Source: G963665405 sp963665405
GTDB taxonomy: Bacteria > Chloroflexota > Dehalococcoidia > Lucifugimonadales > G963665405
Assembly (NCBI GenBank): GCA_963665405.2
Contig: OY762261.2
Location: forward strand, 372,001 to 436,000
Direction of reading: 5' to 3'
Length of the DNA: 64,000 bases
Shown here piece after piece: positions 18,026-26,098 of the stretch (the first letter of the stretch is position 1; every line of letters begins with the position of its first letter). The notes under the pieces were generated by a model. The model made no database searches and had not been told where the DNA came from. It saw only the letters and a list, made by a program, of their open reading frames with translations. The translations under genes were made by a program, and so were the position numbers.

Positions 18026-19132
18026 ATGGCGGTTCGAACAGAGCCCATAACGATCAACCTGGGTCCTCAGCATCCGAGCACCCACGGCGTCTTCCGCCTG
18101 AGGGTGACCTTCGACGGCGAGCAGGTTCTCGACGTGGAGCCGGTGTTCGGCTACCTCCACCGGGGCACGGAGAAGCTGGCGGAAGAGCGAACCTACACCC
18201 AGGTGGTGACGCTGACCGACCGGATGGACTACGTCGCCAGCATGACTAGCAACCTCGCGTACGTCAGGGCGGTCGAGAAGCTGGCGGGCCTCGAGGTGCC
18301 CGAGCGCGGGATGTATCTGAGGGTGATCTCCTGCGAGCTCCAGCGGATCGCGAGCCACCTGATCGCGACCGGGTTCCTGGCTCTCGAGCTCGGCACCTTC
18401 GGCGGGACCCCTCTGATGTACTGCTTCCGCGAGCGGGAGCGGATTCTCGACCTGTTCGAGATGCTCTGCGGCGCGCGCGTCACCGTCAGCTACATGCGTC
18501 CCGGCGGGGTGTTCCAGGACGCGCCGGAGGACTTCTGGCCGGCCCTCGACGTCCTGATGCAGGCCATGCCCGGGTACATCGACGAGCTCGAGGGTCTCCT
18601 GACCGAGAACGAGATCGTCCTGGCCAGGACCAGGGACATCGGCATCCTGTCGGCGGAGCTGGCCATCAACAGCTCGGTGACGGGGCCGGTGCTTCGGGCA
18701 AGCGGGGTCCAGTGGGACCTCAGGAAGGCCGACCCGCACGAGATCTACGACAGAGTTGACTTCGACGTTCCCATCGGGGCCGTGGGGGACACCTTCGACC
18801 GGTACCTGGTCCGGATTCAGGAGATGCGCGAAAGCGTCAAGATCGTCCGGCAGTGTGTCGAGCAGATCCCTGACGGGCCGGTGATACCGAAGGTTCCCTT
18901 CTTCCTGAGGCCGCCGAAGGGCGAAGCGTACGCCGCGGTCGAATCGCCCAAGGGAGAGCTAGGCTTCTATTTGGTGAGCGACGGGGGCATCTCGCCGTAC
19001 CGGTGCAAGGTGCGGTCCCCCTCCTACATAAACCTGACGGTGCTGAGGGACATGCTCATCGGCTGGAAGATGGCGGACCTGATTATTATCTTCGGGAGCA
19101 TCGACATCGTTGTGGGGGAGGTGGACAGGTAG
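18026..19132 (+). CDS. nuoD: NADH-quinone oxidoreductase subunit D
   Basis: 49-kDa subunit forming the quinone-binding pocket of complex I with NuoB. LGPQHPSTHGVFRL at the N-terminus and GYLHRGTEKLAEERTYTQ carry the conserved His; the Tyr lies in TDRMDYV. The C-terminus ends IIFGSIDIVVGEVDR, the usual NuoD ending. At 368 residues it is full length. nuoH begins in its stop codon (TAGTG). Confidence 0.96.
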   Translation: MAVRTEPITINLGPQHPSTHGVFRLRVTFDGEQVLDVEPVFGYLHRGTEKLAEERTYTQVVTLTDRMDYVASMTSNLAYVRAVEKLAGLEVPERGMYLRVISCELQRIASHLIATGFLALELGTFGGTPLMYCFRERERILDLFEMLCGARVTVSYMRPGGVFQDAPEDFWPALDVLMQAMPGYIDELEGLLTENEIVLARTRDIGILSAELAINSSVTGPVLRASGVQWDLRKADPHEIYDRVDFDVPIGAVGDTFDRYLVRIQEMRESVKIVRQCVEQIPDGPVIPKVPFFLRPPKGEAYAAVESPKGELGFYLVSDGGISPYRCKVRSPSYINLTVLRDMLIGWKMADLIIIFGSIDIVVGEVDR

Positions 19133-20316
19133 TGGACGGCGGTTTCTTCTTCCAGGCGGTGCGCGATCTCTTCCCTGCCAGCCCTTCGTGGCTCTACTTC
19201 ACGCTGACGTCGTTGATCGTCGCCGTCGTGATCGTAAACGCGCTGGTGGGGGCCACGGCCATCTACACCTGGTTCGAGCGGCGCGGCCTGGGACGCTTCC
19301 AGTCGCGGCTCGGTCCGAACCGGTGGGGGCCGTTCGGGACGCTGCAGCCGATCGCCGATGTCGTGAAGCTGATGAGCAAGGAGGACACGGTCCCCGAGGA
19401 CGCGGACCGTCCGGTGTTCAACGCGGCACCCGTCGCACTGCTGGCCCCGGCGTTCCTTGCGTTCGCGGTCATCCCGCTGGCCAGCGGCAGCTTCCTCGGC
19501 GATCTGAACGTTGGCGTGCTGTTCATCGTGGCGATCACGTCGGTCAACACGTTGGCGATCTTCATGGGCGCCTGGGCATCGCGCAACAAGTACGCCATGT
19601 TCGGCGCGATGCGCGGAGTGGCCATGCTCATCAGCTACGAGGTGCCGATGGCTCTGGCGATCGCGGGCGTGGCCCTGGTAGGGGGTTCGCTGTCGCTGAA
19701 CCTCCTGGTCGCGAACCAGGACCTGCCGTTCTTCCTCGTGCAGCCACTCGCCTTCTTCGTCTTCATGACCGCGGCGTCCGCCGAGATGAGTAGGACCCCC
19801 TTCGACATGATAGAATCCGAGTCCGAACTTGGCGGCGGCTACAACACGGAGTACAGCGGCATGAAGTTCGCCATCCTGCAGCTCGCCGAGTTCATGGCGC
19901 CGATCGTCGTTTCGGCCATAGCCGCCACACTATTCCTGAGCGGCTGGCGCGGCTTCGGACCTGTACCCGGGCCGATCTGGCTGATCCTGAAGATCGTGGT
20001 GCTGCTGTTCGTCCTGCTGTGGGTCCGGGCGACGTGGCCCAGGCTCAGGGTCGACCAGATCATGGGGTTCGCGTGGAAGGCCCTCTTGCCGCTTGCAATG
20101 GTGAACCTGGTGGCCGTCGCCATCGAGGTGCAGCTGCTCCAAGACGCCAACGGCGACCTCACTACGAGCGACCTGTGGTCGATGGCCGCGATCAACTGGT
20201 TCCTGACCATCGTGTCGATCGCCGCCGTCGCCAACATACTGGGCCAAAAGCGCCTGAAAAGGCCGGCTCCTCAGCCGTCTCCGCTGGCTAATATGCACGC
20301 CGCCGAGGCCGACTAG
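19132..20316 (+). CDS. nuoH: NADH-quinone oxidoreductase subunit H
   Basis: Membrane subunit that joins the peripheral arm to the proton-pumping arm. About nine hydrophobic helices are visible. ERRGLGRFQSRLGPNRWGP and TPFDMIESESELGGGYNTEYSG are the conserved quinone-tunnel loops with their Arg and Glu residues. GTG at 19132 shares a base with the nuoD stop and has GGGGGAGG about 10 nt upstream. At 394 residues it is longer than the usual ~330-350; the excess is a C-terminal extension with an additional helix (FLTIVSIAAVANIL) and a Pro-rich tail. Confidence 0.95.
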   Translation: MDGGFFFQAVRDLFPASPSWLYFTLTSLIVAVVIVNALVGATAIYTWFERRGLGRFQSRLGPNRWGPFGTLQPIADVVKLMSKEDTVPEDADRPVFNAAPVALLAPAFLAFAVIPLASGSFLGDLNVGVLFIVAITSVNTLAIFMGAWASRNKYAMFGAMRGVAMLISYEVPMALAIAGVALVGGSLSLNLLVANQDLPFFLVQPLAFFVFMTAASAEMSRTPFDMIESESELGGGYNTEYSGMKFAILQLAEFMAPIVVSAIAATLFLSGWRGFGPVPGPIWLILKIVVLLFVLLWVRATWPRLRVDQIMGFAWKALLPLAMVNLVAVAIEVQLLQDANGDLTTSDLWSMAAINWFLTIVSIAAVANILGQKRLKRPAPQPSPLANMHAAEAD

Positions 20317-20318
20317 CC

Positions 20319-20987
20319 ATGTACGGACTGGGAATGGCCAAGGGCATGCTCGTCACGCTGAAGAACTTCGTCCTCCCGAGCCGAATGTTCACGATCCAGT
20401 ATCCCGACCGGCGGATCGGAGTGTTGGGACTGGCCGAGAGGTCGGAGGCAGGTGTACTCAGCTTCGCTCTCAAGAACCCTGGTACAGCGGTCAAGGCGAT
20501 GCTCGGCCTGGTGTCCGTTCCGGTCCAGGTGCCCCAGCACCCTCGCTTCCGAGGCGAGGAGTTCACCTGGTACGAGGAGCGCTGCACCGGGTGCGCGAGC
20601 TGCGCCAAGTACTGCCCCCTGGGGATCATCAAGATCGTGACCAGCCGGGGCGGCAGGGACATGGCGGAGGGTGAGAGCTACGAGATCGACGTGTTCGACA
20701 TCGACATCGGACGCTGCATGTTCTGCGGACTGTGCGTCCAGGCATGTCCGTATGACGCGCTCCACATGGGCAGCGGATTCGAGGAGGGCCGGTACCGCCG
20801 CGACGACCTGGTGATCTCGATTGACATGCTGAAGGCGGCGCCGAAGAAGCCCAGCACGTGGTACCGGCCCCAGATCGAGGGCAAGGGCTACGACGCCCAC
20901 CGCTCCGGTGAGGCATCCTGGGACGAGGTCGGCCGGCACGAGCGGCCGACCGTAGAGGATCAAGAGCAGCGATGGGTGAATCGATGA
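20319..20987 (+). CDS. nuoI: NADH-quinone oxidoreductase subunit I
   Basis: Ferredoxin-like subunit with two [4Fe-4S] clusters (N6a/N6b) in complex I. The two motifs are CTGCASCAKYCPLG and CMFCGLCVQACPYDAL, in the expected order and spacing. It is 222 residues, with an acidic/basic C-terminal tail after the second cluster. The start lies 2 nt after the nuoH stop. nuoJ overlaps the 3' end by 16 nt. Confidence 0.95.
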   Translation: MYGLGMAKGMLVTLKNFVLPSRMFTIQYPDRRIGVLGLAERSEAGVLSFALKNPGTAVKAMLGLVSVPVQVPQHPRFRGEEFTWYEERCTGCASCAKYCPLGIIKIVTSRGGRDMAEGESYEIDVFDIDIGRCMFCGLCVQACPYDALHMGSGFEEGRYRRDDLVISIDMLKAAPKKPSTWYRPQIEGKGYDAHRSGEASWDEVGRHERPTVEDQEQRWVNR

Positions 20988-21526
20988 TCCTGGGAGCGGG
21001 CACCGAGGACTCCCTCGCCGTCGACATCATCTTCTGGGTCATCGCCGTCTCCGCCATCGTCGCCGCCATCGCCGTCGTCCAGCTCAAAGACATCTTCAGG
21101 GCCGCCCTGATGCTGATCGTGACCTTCATGGCCGTGGCCGGTATGTTCGTGCTGCTGAGGGCCGAGTTCCTCGCGGTCGTCCAGGTCCTCATCTACGTCG
21201 GCGCGATCTCCGTCCTTATCATCTTCGCCATCCTGATGACCGGGGACGTGGAGGAGGGGAACCCGTACAACCGGCTCAAGATCCCGGCGGCGGTGCTGTC
21301 CGCGTTGTTCCTCGCGACGGTCGGCTTCGTGATCTACAACACGGGCTGGCACGTCATCGACGTCACGGAGCTCGCCGAGCTCCCGGGCGTGGTGGAGGTG
21401 TTCGACAACACGGTCCCCGAGATCGGCAGACTGCTGATCCGGGAGTACGTCCTGGCATTCGAGGTCGCCTCCGTGGTGCTGCTGGCGGCGATCATCGGCG
21501 CGCTCGCGCTGATCAGGGAACGGTGA
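20972..21526 (+). CDS. nuoJ: NADH-quinone oxidoreductase subunit J
   Basis: Membrane subunit of complex I. Five hydrophobic segments are visible; VLRAEFLAVVQVLIYVGAISVLIIFAI is the typical NuoJ pi-bulge helix region and EVASVVLLAAIIGALAL the last helix. At 184 residues it is normal. I use ATG 20972; an alternative ATG at 20984 overlaps the nuoI stop as ATGA and cannot be excluded. Confidence 0.92.
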   Translation: MGESMILGAGTEDSLAVDIIFWVIAVSAIVAAIAVVQLKDIFRAALMLIVTFMAVAGMFVLLRAEFLAVVQVLIYVGAISVLIIFAILMTGDVEEGNPYNRLKIPAAVLSALFLATVGFVIYNTGWHVIDVTELAELPGVVEVFDNTVPEIGRLLIREYVLAFEVASVVLLAAIIGALALIRER

Positions 21527-21530
21527 CGCC

Positions 21531-21881
21531 GTGGGTCTCGAGAGCTTCCTCATCGTCGCCGCCATAATCTTCGCCATCGGTCTGTACGGCGCTCTGACCA
21601 AGCGGAACGCCATTGCCGTCCTGATGTGCATCGAGCTGATGTTCAACGCGGTCAACATCACTGCGGTCGCCCTCTCCCGCTACGTCGTGCCCGCGGGATT
21701 GACGGCGGGGTCAGGACAGGCCGACGAGGCCATGCGTCTCCTGCTGACCGGCCAGGTGTTCGCGGTGTTCATAATCACCATCGCCGCAGCGGAGGTCGCG
21801 CTCGGGCTCGCCATCGTCATCGCCGTCTACCGGACCCGGGAGACGATCTTCGTCACCGACGCCGCCCAGATGAGGCATTAG
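21531..21881 (+). CDS. nuoK: NADH-quinone oxidoreductase subunit K
   Basis: Three-helix antiporter-like subunit of complex I. The conserved membrane glutamates occur in CIELMFNAVNI and IAAAEVALGLAI. The 116-residue length is slightly above 100 because of a loop (GLTAGSGQADEA) and a C-terminal tail. The start is GTG 21531, 4 nt after nuoJ. The operon is then interrupted by 337 nt of repeat-containing DNA before the next gene. Confidence 0.94.
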   Translation: MGLESFLIVAAIIFAIGLYGALTKRNAIAVLMCIELMFNAVNITAVALSRYVVPAGLTAGSGQADEAMRLLLTGQVFAVFIITIAAAEVALGLAIVIAVYRTRETIFVTDAAQMRH

Positions 21882-22218
21882 GGTTGGCTGAAGGATGCAA
21901 TCGGGGTATCGCTACTCTTGCAAGAAAGGAGAAAGAGTGAAATCTGGGAGTGTCGCTCCGACTCCCGGGATGGAGGCTTCGCCACCCGATACACACGATT
22001 CTCCCTGGATCTTGGATGCGCGTGGAACGAGCCCCTCCCCCTTGAGGTGCTCTCTTTCCCGCCCGCCCGCCCAGAAGCTGGGGGCACCCCAAACCCCGCA
22101 AAGTGGGCTCAGTCCCCTTTGGAACCCCATGACGCGCTACGCGGAGGGCGACCTCATCCACCTGAATCGGACCGGGGGAGAGGCTTCGCGCCCCTGCACT
22201 CCCCTATCGCGCTGACTT
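21882..22218 (+). repeat. Repeat-bearing spacer within the nuo operon
   Basis: Between nuoK and the small gene at 22219 the DNA holds a hairpin GGGAGT/ACTCCC (21955-21976) resembling part of family A. It is followed by G/C blocks (CCCGCCCGCCC, GGGGGCACCCC) resembling family B near 22050-22140. I see no gene here. The element seems to have entered an otherwise compact operon. Confidence 0.5.
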
Positions 22219-22413
22219 ATGTGGATAGACTACAAAAAGGCCCCGAATCTGATGATCGCCGAGATGTGGAAGGACGCCCTCGAGGCGGAGGGCCTGCCGA
22301 CGAAACTCATGCCGGAGGGAGACATCCTCAACTGGGCCGAGAGGGTGCCCTTCAGGATTCTGGTGCCCAAGGGACGTGAGCACGTAGCCGACGAGATCCT
22401 CAGGAAGCTCTAG
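22219..22413 (+). CDS. Small DUF2007-like protein in the nuo operon
   Basis: A 64-residue soluble protein. The pattern of an N-terminal strand, a helix IAEMWKDALEAEGLPT, a central strand, and VPFRILVPKGREHVADEIL resembles the DUF2007 family of putative signal-transducing or regulatory domains. In that family the EAELLKSLLEAEGIP-like helix and the final VP..ADEIL helix are the hallmarks. The stop codon is directly followed by the nuoL ATG, so it is co-translated with nuoL. It has no known role in complex I; assignment to the family is from memory of the pattern. Confidence 0.7.
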   Translation: MWIDYKKAPNLMIAEMWKDALEAEGLPTKLMPEGDILNWAERVPFRILVPKGREHVADEILRKL

Positions 22414-24402
22414 ATGATCCCTGAGTTCGCCGTCTGGCTAATACTCCTCGTCCCGCTCGGGTCGTTCGCGGTCATCGGGCTGGTCATCCGGCCCTTCTTC
22501 AACAGGTACGCCTCGGTCGCCGGCCTACTCACCATCCTCGCGATCGGCACATCTGTCGCCCTCTCCGCCTGGGCGCTCCAGAGTGTGATCACCTGGGACG
22601 CGCCACCCGACTGGCAGCCTGTCGAGTGGCTGACGGTCAACGGCCTCAAGATATCCATGGGCATCCTCCTGGACCCTCTGACGGCCGTCATGCTGATCGT
22701 GGTCACCGGTGTGAGCCTGATGGTCCAGATCTACTCCGTCGGCTACATGAAGGACGATCGGGGCTACGCCCGGTACTTCGCCGTGATGTCGCTGTTCACG
22801 GCGTCGATGATCGGGCTGGTGATCGCCAGGAACGTGGTGCAGCTCTACGTCTTCTGGGAGCTGGTCGGGCTGTGCTCGTACCTTCTAATCGGATTCTGGT
22901 ACCACCGCCCGGCGGCCGCCGCCGCCGCCAAGAAGGCGTTCATCGTCACCAGGCTGGCGGACTTCGGCTTCCTGCTCGCGATACTCTACCTGTTCTTCAA
23001 TGCGGATGCGTTCACCGCCCAGGGTCTGAACCCGCTCGACATCACCGATCTCTACGCGGCGCTGGCCATCGGCGGTATCCTCACCTCGGGGGTGATCACG
23101 TGGCTCGCCGTGGGGATCTTCGTCGGAGCCGCCGGCAAGTCGGCCCAGTTCCCGTTCCACACGTGGCTGCCGGACGCGATGGAGGGTCCGTCGCCGGTCA
23201 GCGCCCTAATACACGCGGCCACGATGGTGACCGCCGGGGTGTTCCTGGTGGCCAGGTTCTTCCCGCTGTTCGAGGAGTCGGTGACGGCGATGAACGCGGT
23301 CGCCGTGGTCGGGGGGTTCACCGCCATCTTCGCGGCCTCGATGGCTCTGGTGACGAACGACATCAAGCGCGTGCTGGCGTACTCCACAATCAGCCAGCTC
23401 GGCTACATGATGCTCGCCCTGGGCACAGGGGCGTACGGGGCCGCGATCTTCCACCTGTTCACCCACGCGTTCTTCAAGTCGCTCCTCTTCCTGGGCGCGG
23501 GCAGTGTCGGCCACGCATCGGGAGGCACATTCGACATGCGGTACATGGGGGGCCTGCGGAAGGTCATGCCCGTGACCTACGTGACGTTCCTGATCGGGGG
23601 CCTGGCGCTGGCCGGGATCTTCCCTCTGGCCGGCTTCTGGAGCAAGGACGAGATCCTCGCCCACGCCCTCGGCCAGACCGGCTTCGTGAGCCAGTTCGTG
23701 TTCTGGCTTGCGCTGATATCGGTCTTCATGACCGCGTTCTACATGTTCAGGGCGATCTTCATGACGTTCGAGGGCGAGTTCAGAGGAGGCGCCGAGGCCG
23801 ACCCCGCTGCCCCTGAAGGCGGCGCCAAGCCCCACCTGGCCGAGTCGCCCCTGGTGATGGTGGGACCCCTGGTCATCCTGGCGCTGGCCTCGATAGTCGC
23901 GGGCTTCCTCGCTAACCCGACGGTAGACATCGGCATCATCCCCATCCACGGTCTGAGCGATTTCCTGGGCGAGGGGCTGGAGCGCTTGGGCGTTCACTAC
24001 GAGCTCCCGGACTTCAACCTGCCGCTCGCGATCGCATCCAGCGCCATCGCGGTCGCCGGCATCGTCTTCGCCTTCGCGATGTACCTGACGAGGGAGACAC
24101 TGGCCCGCCGGGGCGCTCGGATCCTCAGACCCGCCCAGGTTCTGCTGTCCCGCAAGTACTATCTCGACGAGGCGTACGAGGACGTGCTGACCAGGCGAGT
24201 CTTCTACCGTGGGACGGCGGGGATACTGGACTGGACCGACAAGTCGATCGTGGACGGGGTCGTCCGGCTCGTCGACAGGTTCAGCCGCAACATAGGCCGG
24301 GCGATAGCCCAGGTGCAGACCGGGCAGCTCCAGGGCTACGGCGCCGTGATATCGGTCGGGATCGTCCTGATCGTGGGAACCTACCTGATCTTCTTGAGAT
24401 AG
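22414..24402 (+). CDS. nuoL: NADH-quinone oxidoreductase subunit L
   Basis: Distal proton-pumping antiporter subunit with the long lateral helix. About 16 helices are visible. FWELVGLCSYLLIGFWYH contains the conserved Glu, and FHTWLPDAMEGPSPVSALIH and LGTGAYGAAIFHLFTHAFFK hold key Lys/His channel residues. The C-terminus ends in the lateral-helix region and a final membrane anchor. At 662 residues it is full length. The ATG abuts the stop of the small upstream gene. Confidence 0.96.
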   Translation: MIPEFAVWLILLVPLGSFAVIGLVIRPFFNRYASVAGLLTILAIGTSVALSAWALQSVITWDAPPDWQPVEWLTVNGLKISMGILLDPLTAVMLIVVTGVSLMVQIYSVGYMKDDRGYARYFAVMSLFTASMIGLVIARNVVQLYVFWELVGLCSYLLIGFWYHRPAAAAAAKKAFIVTRLADFGFLLAILYLFFNADAFTAQGLNPLDITDLYAALAIGGILTSGVITWLAVGIFVGAAGKSAQFPFHTWLPDAMEGPSPVSALIHAATMVTAGVFLVARFFPLFEESVTAMNAVAVVGGFTAIFAASMALVTNDIKRVLAYSTISQLGYMMLALGTGAYGAAIFHLFTHAFFKSLLFLGAGSVGHASGGTFDMRYMGGLRKVMPVTYVTFLIGGLALAGIFPLAGFWSKDEILAHALGQTGFVSQFVFWLALISVFMTAFYMFRAIFMTFEGEFRGGAEADPAAPEGGAKPHLAESPLVMVGPLVILALASIVAGFLANPTVDIGIIPIHGLSDFLGEGLERLGVHYELPDFNLPLAIASSAIAVAGIVFAFAMYLTRETLARRGARILRPAQVLLSRKYYLDEAYEDVLTRRVFYRGTAGILDWTDKSIVDGVVRLVDRFSRNIGRAIAQVQTGQLQGYGAVISVGIVLIVGTYLIFLR

Positions 24403-24433
24403 CGAGGCTGCGGAAACTTTGGACGTTTCGGGT

Positions 24434-25957
24434 ATGTCGGGCTTTCTGACGACGCTGGTCTTCCTGCCGCTGGCCGGCGCGCTTCTGATCGCCTTCGTCG
24501 TCCGGGGCGACCGCAGGGTCCGCTACATCGCCGGAGCCATCGCACTGGCCGAGCTGGTGCTCAGCATCATCGCCTTCGCCGTCTACGACCGGGACCAGGG
24601 CGGCTTCCAGCTCGTAGACAGGGTGACGAGCTGGATCCCTGTCACCTCCTTCAAGGTGGAGTACTTCCTGGCCGTCGACGGCCTGAGCGCGCCGATGGTG
24701 CTGCTCACGGGGCTCCTGGGCATGGCGGCCGTCTTCGCCTCGTGGAACGTCAAGCACCGGGTGCGGGAGTACTTCTTCTGGCTGCTGATCCTCCAGACCG
24801 CCGTCATGGGCGTATTCACTGCCCTGGACTTCATCCTCTTCTTCTTCATGTGGGAGCTCGAGCTGGTGCCGATGTTCTTCCTGATCTCGATCTGGGGGAC
24901 GGGGCGCAAAGAGTACTCGGCGATGAAGTTCGTGATCTTCACCTTCCTGGGCAGCGCCTTCATGCTGGTCGGGGTACTGTTCCTCTTCTTCTCGACCGGC
25001 AGCTTCGACATGACCCAGATGCAGTCCGCGATCGAGACGAGCACGCTGATCGCGCCGATCGGGGTCATCTTCGCTTTGTTCTTCATCGCCTTCGCCGTGA
25101 AGCTGCCCATCTGGCCGTTCCACACCTGGCTGCCCGACGCGCACACCGACGCGCCCACTGCGGTCAGCGTCATCCTCGCGGGCGTGCTGCTGAAGATGGG
25201 CGGCTACGGACTGCTCAGGATTTCGGCGGGAATGTTCCCGATGGTCATGGCCGACGTCGCCTGGCTTTTGGCGACGTCCGGTGTGATCAACGTCCTCTAC
25301 GGTGCCGTGGTCACGCTTCGTCAGACCGACCTGAAGCGGCTCGTCGCCTTCAGCAGCATCAGCCACATGGGGTTCGTTCTCATCGGGCTGGCCTCGATCT
25401 CGGGCCTCGTGGCCTCCGGGCAGGAAGGCGCGGCGATGGTCGGGCTCACGGGGGCGGCCATGCAGATGTTCACCCACGGGACGATCGCCGGCCTGATGTT
25501 CCTGCTGGTCGGGCTAGTCTACGAGAAGGCGCACACGCGGTACATCCCCGACCTGGGGGGGCTGGCGACACGCATGCCACTGGTCGCGGTGGCCTTCCTG
25601 GTCGCCGGGCTGGCCTCGCTCGGTCTCCCGGGGACGAGCGGGTTCGCCGCGGAGCTGCTCGTCTTCCTGGGCGCGTTCCCGGTCTGGAGCTGGGCGACGG
25701 CCCTGGCCGCCTTCGGCATAGTCATCGCCGCGGGATACATCCTCTGGATGCTACAGCGGTCCTTCTTCGGCCCCCAGACCGAGCGGTTCCAGGACATCAA
25801 GGACGCGACCGCGATGGAGATGGTGCCGGTCGCGGTCCTGGTGATCGCGATCCTGGTGGTCGGGGTCTACCCGGCCTTCATATCTGACGTCTTCACCGGC
25901 GGGGTCGGCGAGATCGTGAGTCTGTTTGACGGCGCCGTCGCGGCGACGGCCCCCTAG
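24434..25957 (+). CDS. nuoM: NADH-quinone oxidoreductase subunit M
   Basis: Antiporter-like proton-pumping subunit of complex I. Fourteen or so helices are visible; FFMWELELVPMFFLISIWG carries the conserved Glu, WPFHTWLPDAHTDAPTAVSV the Lys/His channel region, and LKRLVAFSSISHMGFVLIGL the second half. I prefer ATG 24434 (507 residues). An in-frame TTG at 24419 would add five residues (MDVSG) and cannot be ruled out. nuoL ends 31 nt upstream and nuoN follows after 141 nt. Confidence 0.95.
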   Translation: MSGFLTTLVFLPLAGALLIAFVVRGDRRVRYIAGAIALAELVLSIIAFAVYDRDQGGFQLVDRVTSWIPVTSFKVEYFLAVDGLSAPMVLLTGLLGMAAVFASWNVKHRVREYFFWLLILQTAVMGVFTALDFILFFFMWELELVPMFFLISIWGTGRKEYSAMKFVIFTFLGSAFMLVGVLFLFFSTGSFDMTQMQSAIETSTLIAPIGVIFALFFIAFAVKLPIWPFHTWLPDAHTDAPTAVSVILAGVLLKMGGYGLLRISAGMFPMVMADVAWLLATSGVINVLYGAVVTLRQTDLKRLVAFSSISHMGFVLIGLASISGLVASGQEGAAMVGLTGAAMQMFTHGTIAGLMFLLVGLVYEKAHTRYIPDLGGLATRMPLVAVAFLVAGLASLGLPGTSGFAAELLVFLGAFPVWSWATALAAFGIVIAAGYILWMLQRSFFGPQTERFQDIKDATAMEMVPVAVLVIAILVVGVYPAFISDVFTGGVGEIVSLFDGAVAATAP

Positions 25958-26002
25958 AGTTTTCGGAAGGATGGTCCGAGCATTGCCACGTTGTCATTCT
26001 GG

Positions 26003-26020
26003 GTCCTTCTGGGGAAGGAC
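26003..26020. repeat. Hairpin in the nuoM-nuoN spacer
   Basis: GTCCTTC (26003-26009) and GAAGGAC (26014-26020) form a 7-bp stem with loop TGGG. Just before it is TTGTCATTCTGG and after it GAAGAGTCTGGGGAGG, which resembles the short palindromic intergenic repeats seen in many Chloroflexota genomes. The stem probably shapes mRNA stability between the two nuo genes. Confidence 0.4.
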
Positions 26021-26098
26021 GAAGAGTCTGGGGAGGTGGATGACATCGAAGCATAGCCGGGCGTCTTCGATGACCCACAGGCGCAGAGAAATCAAAGA

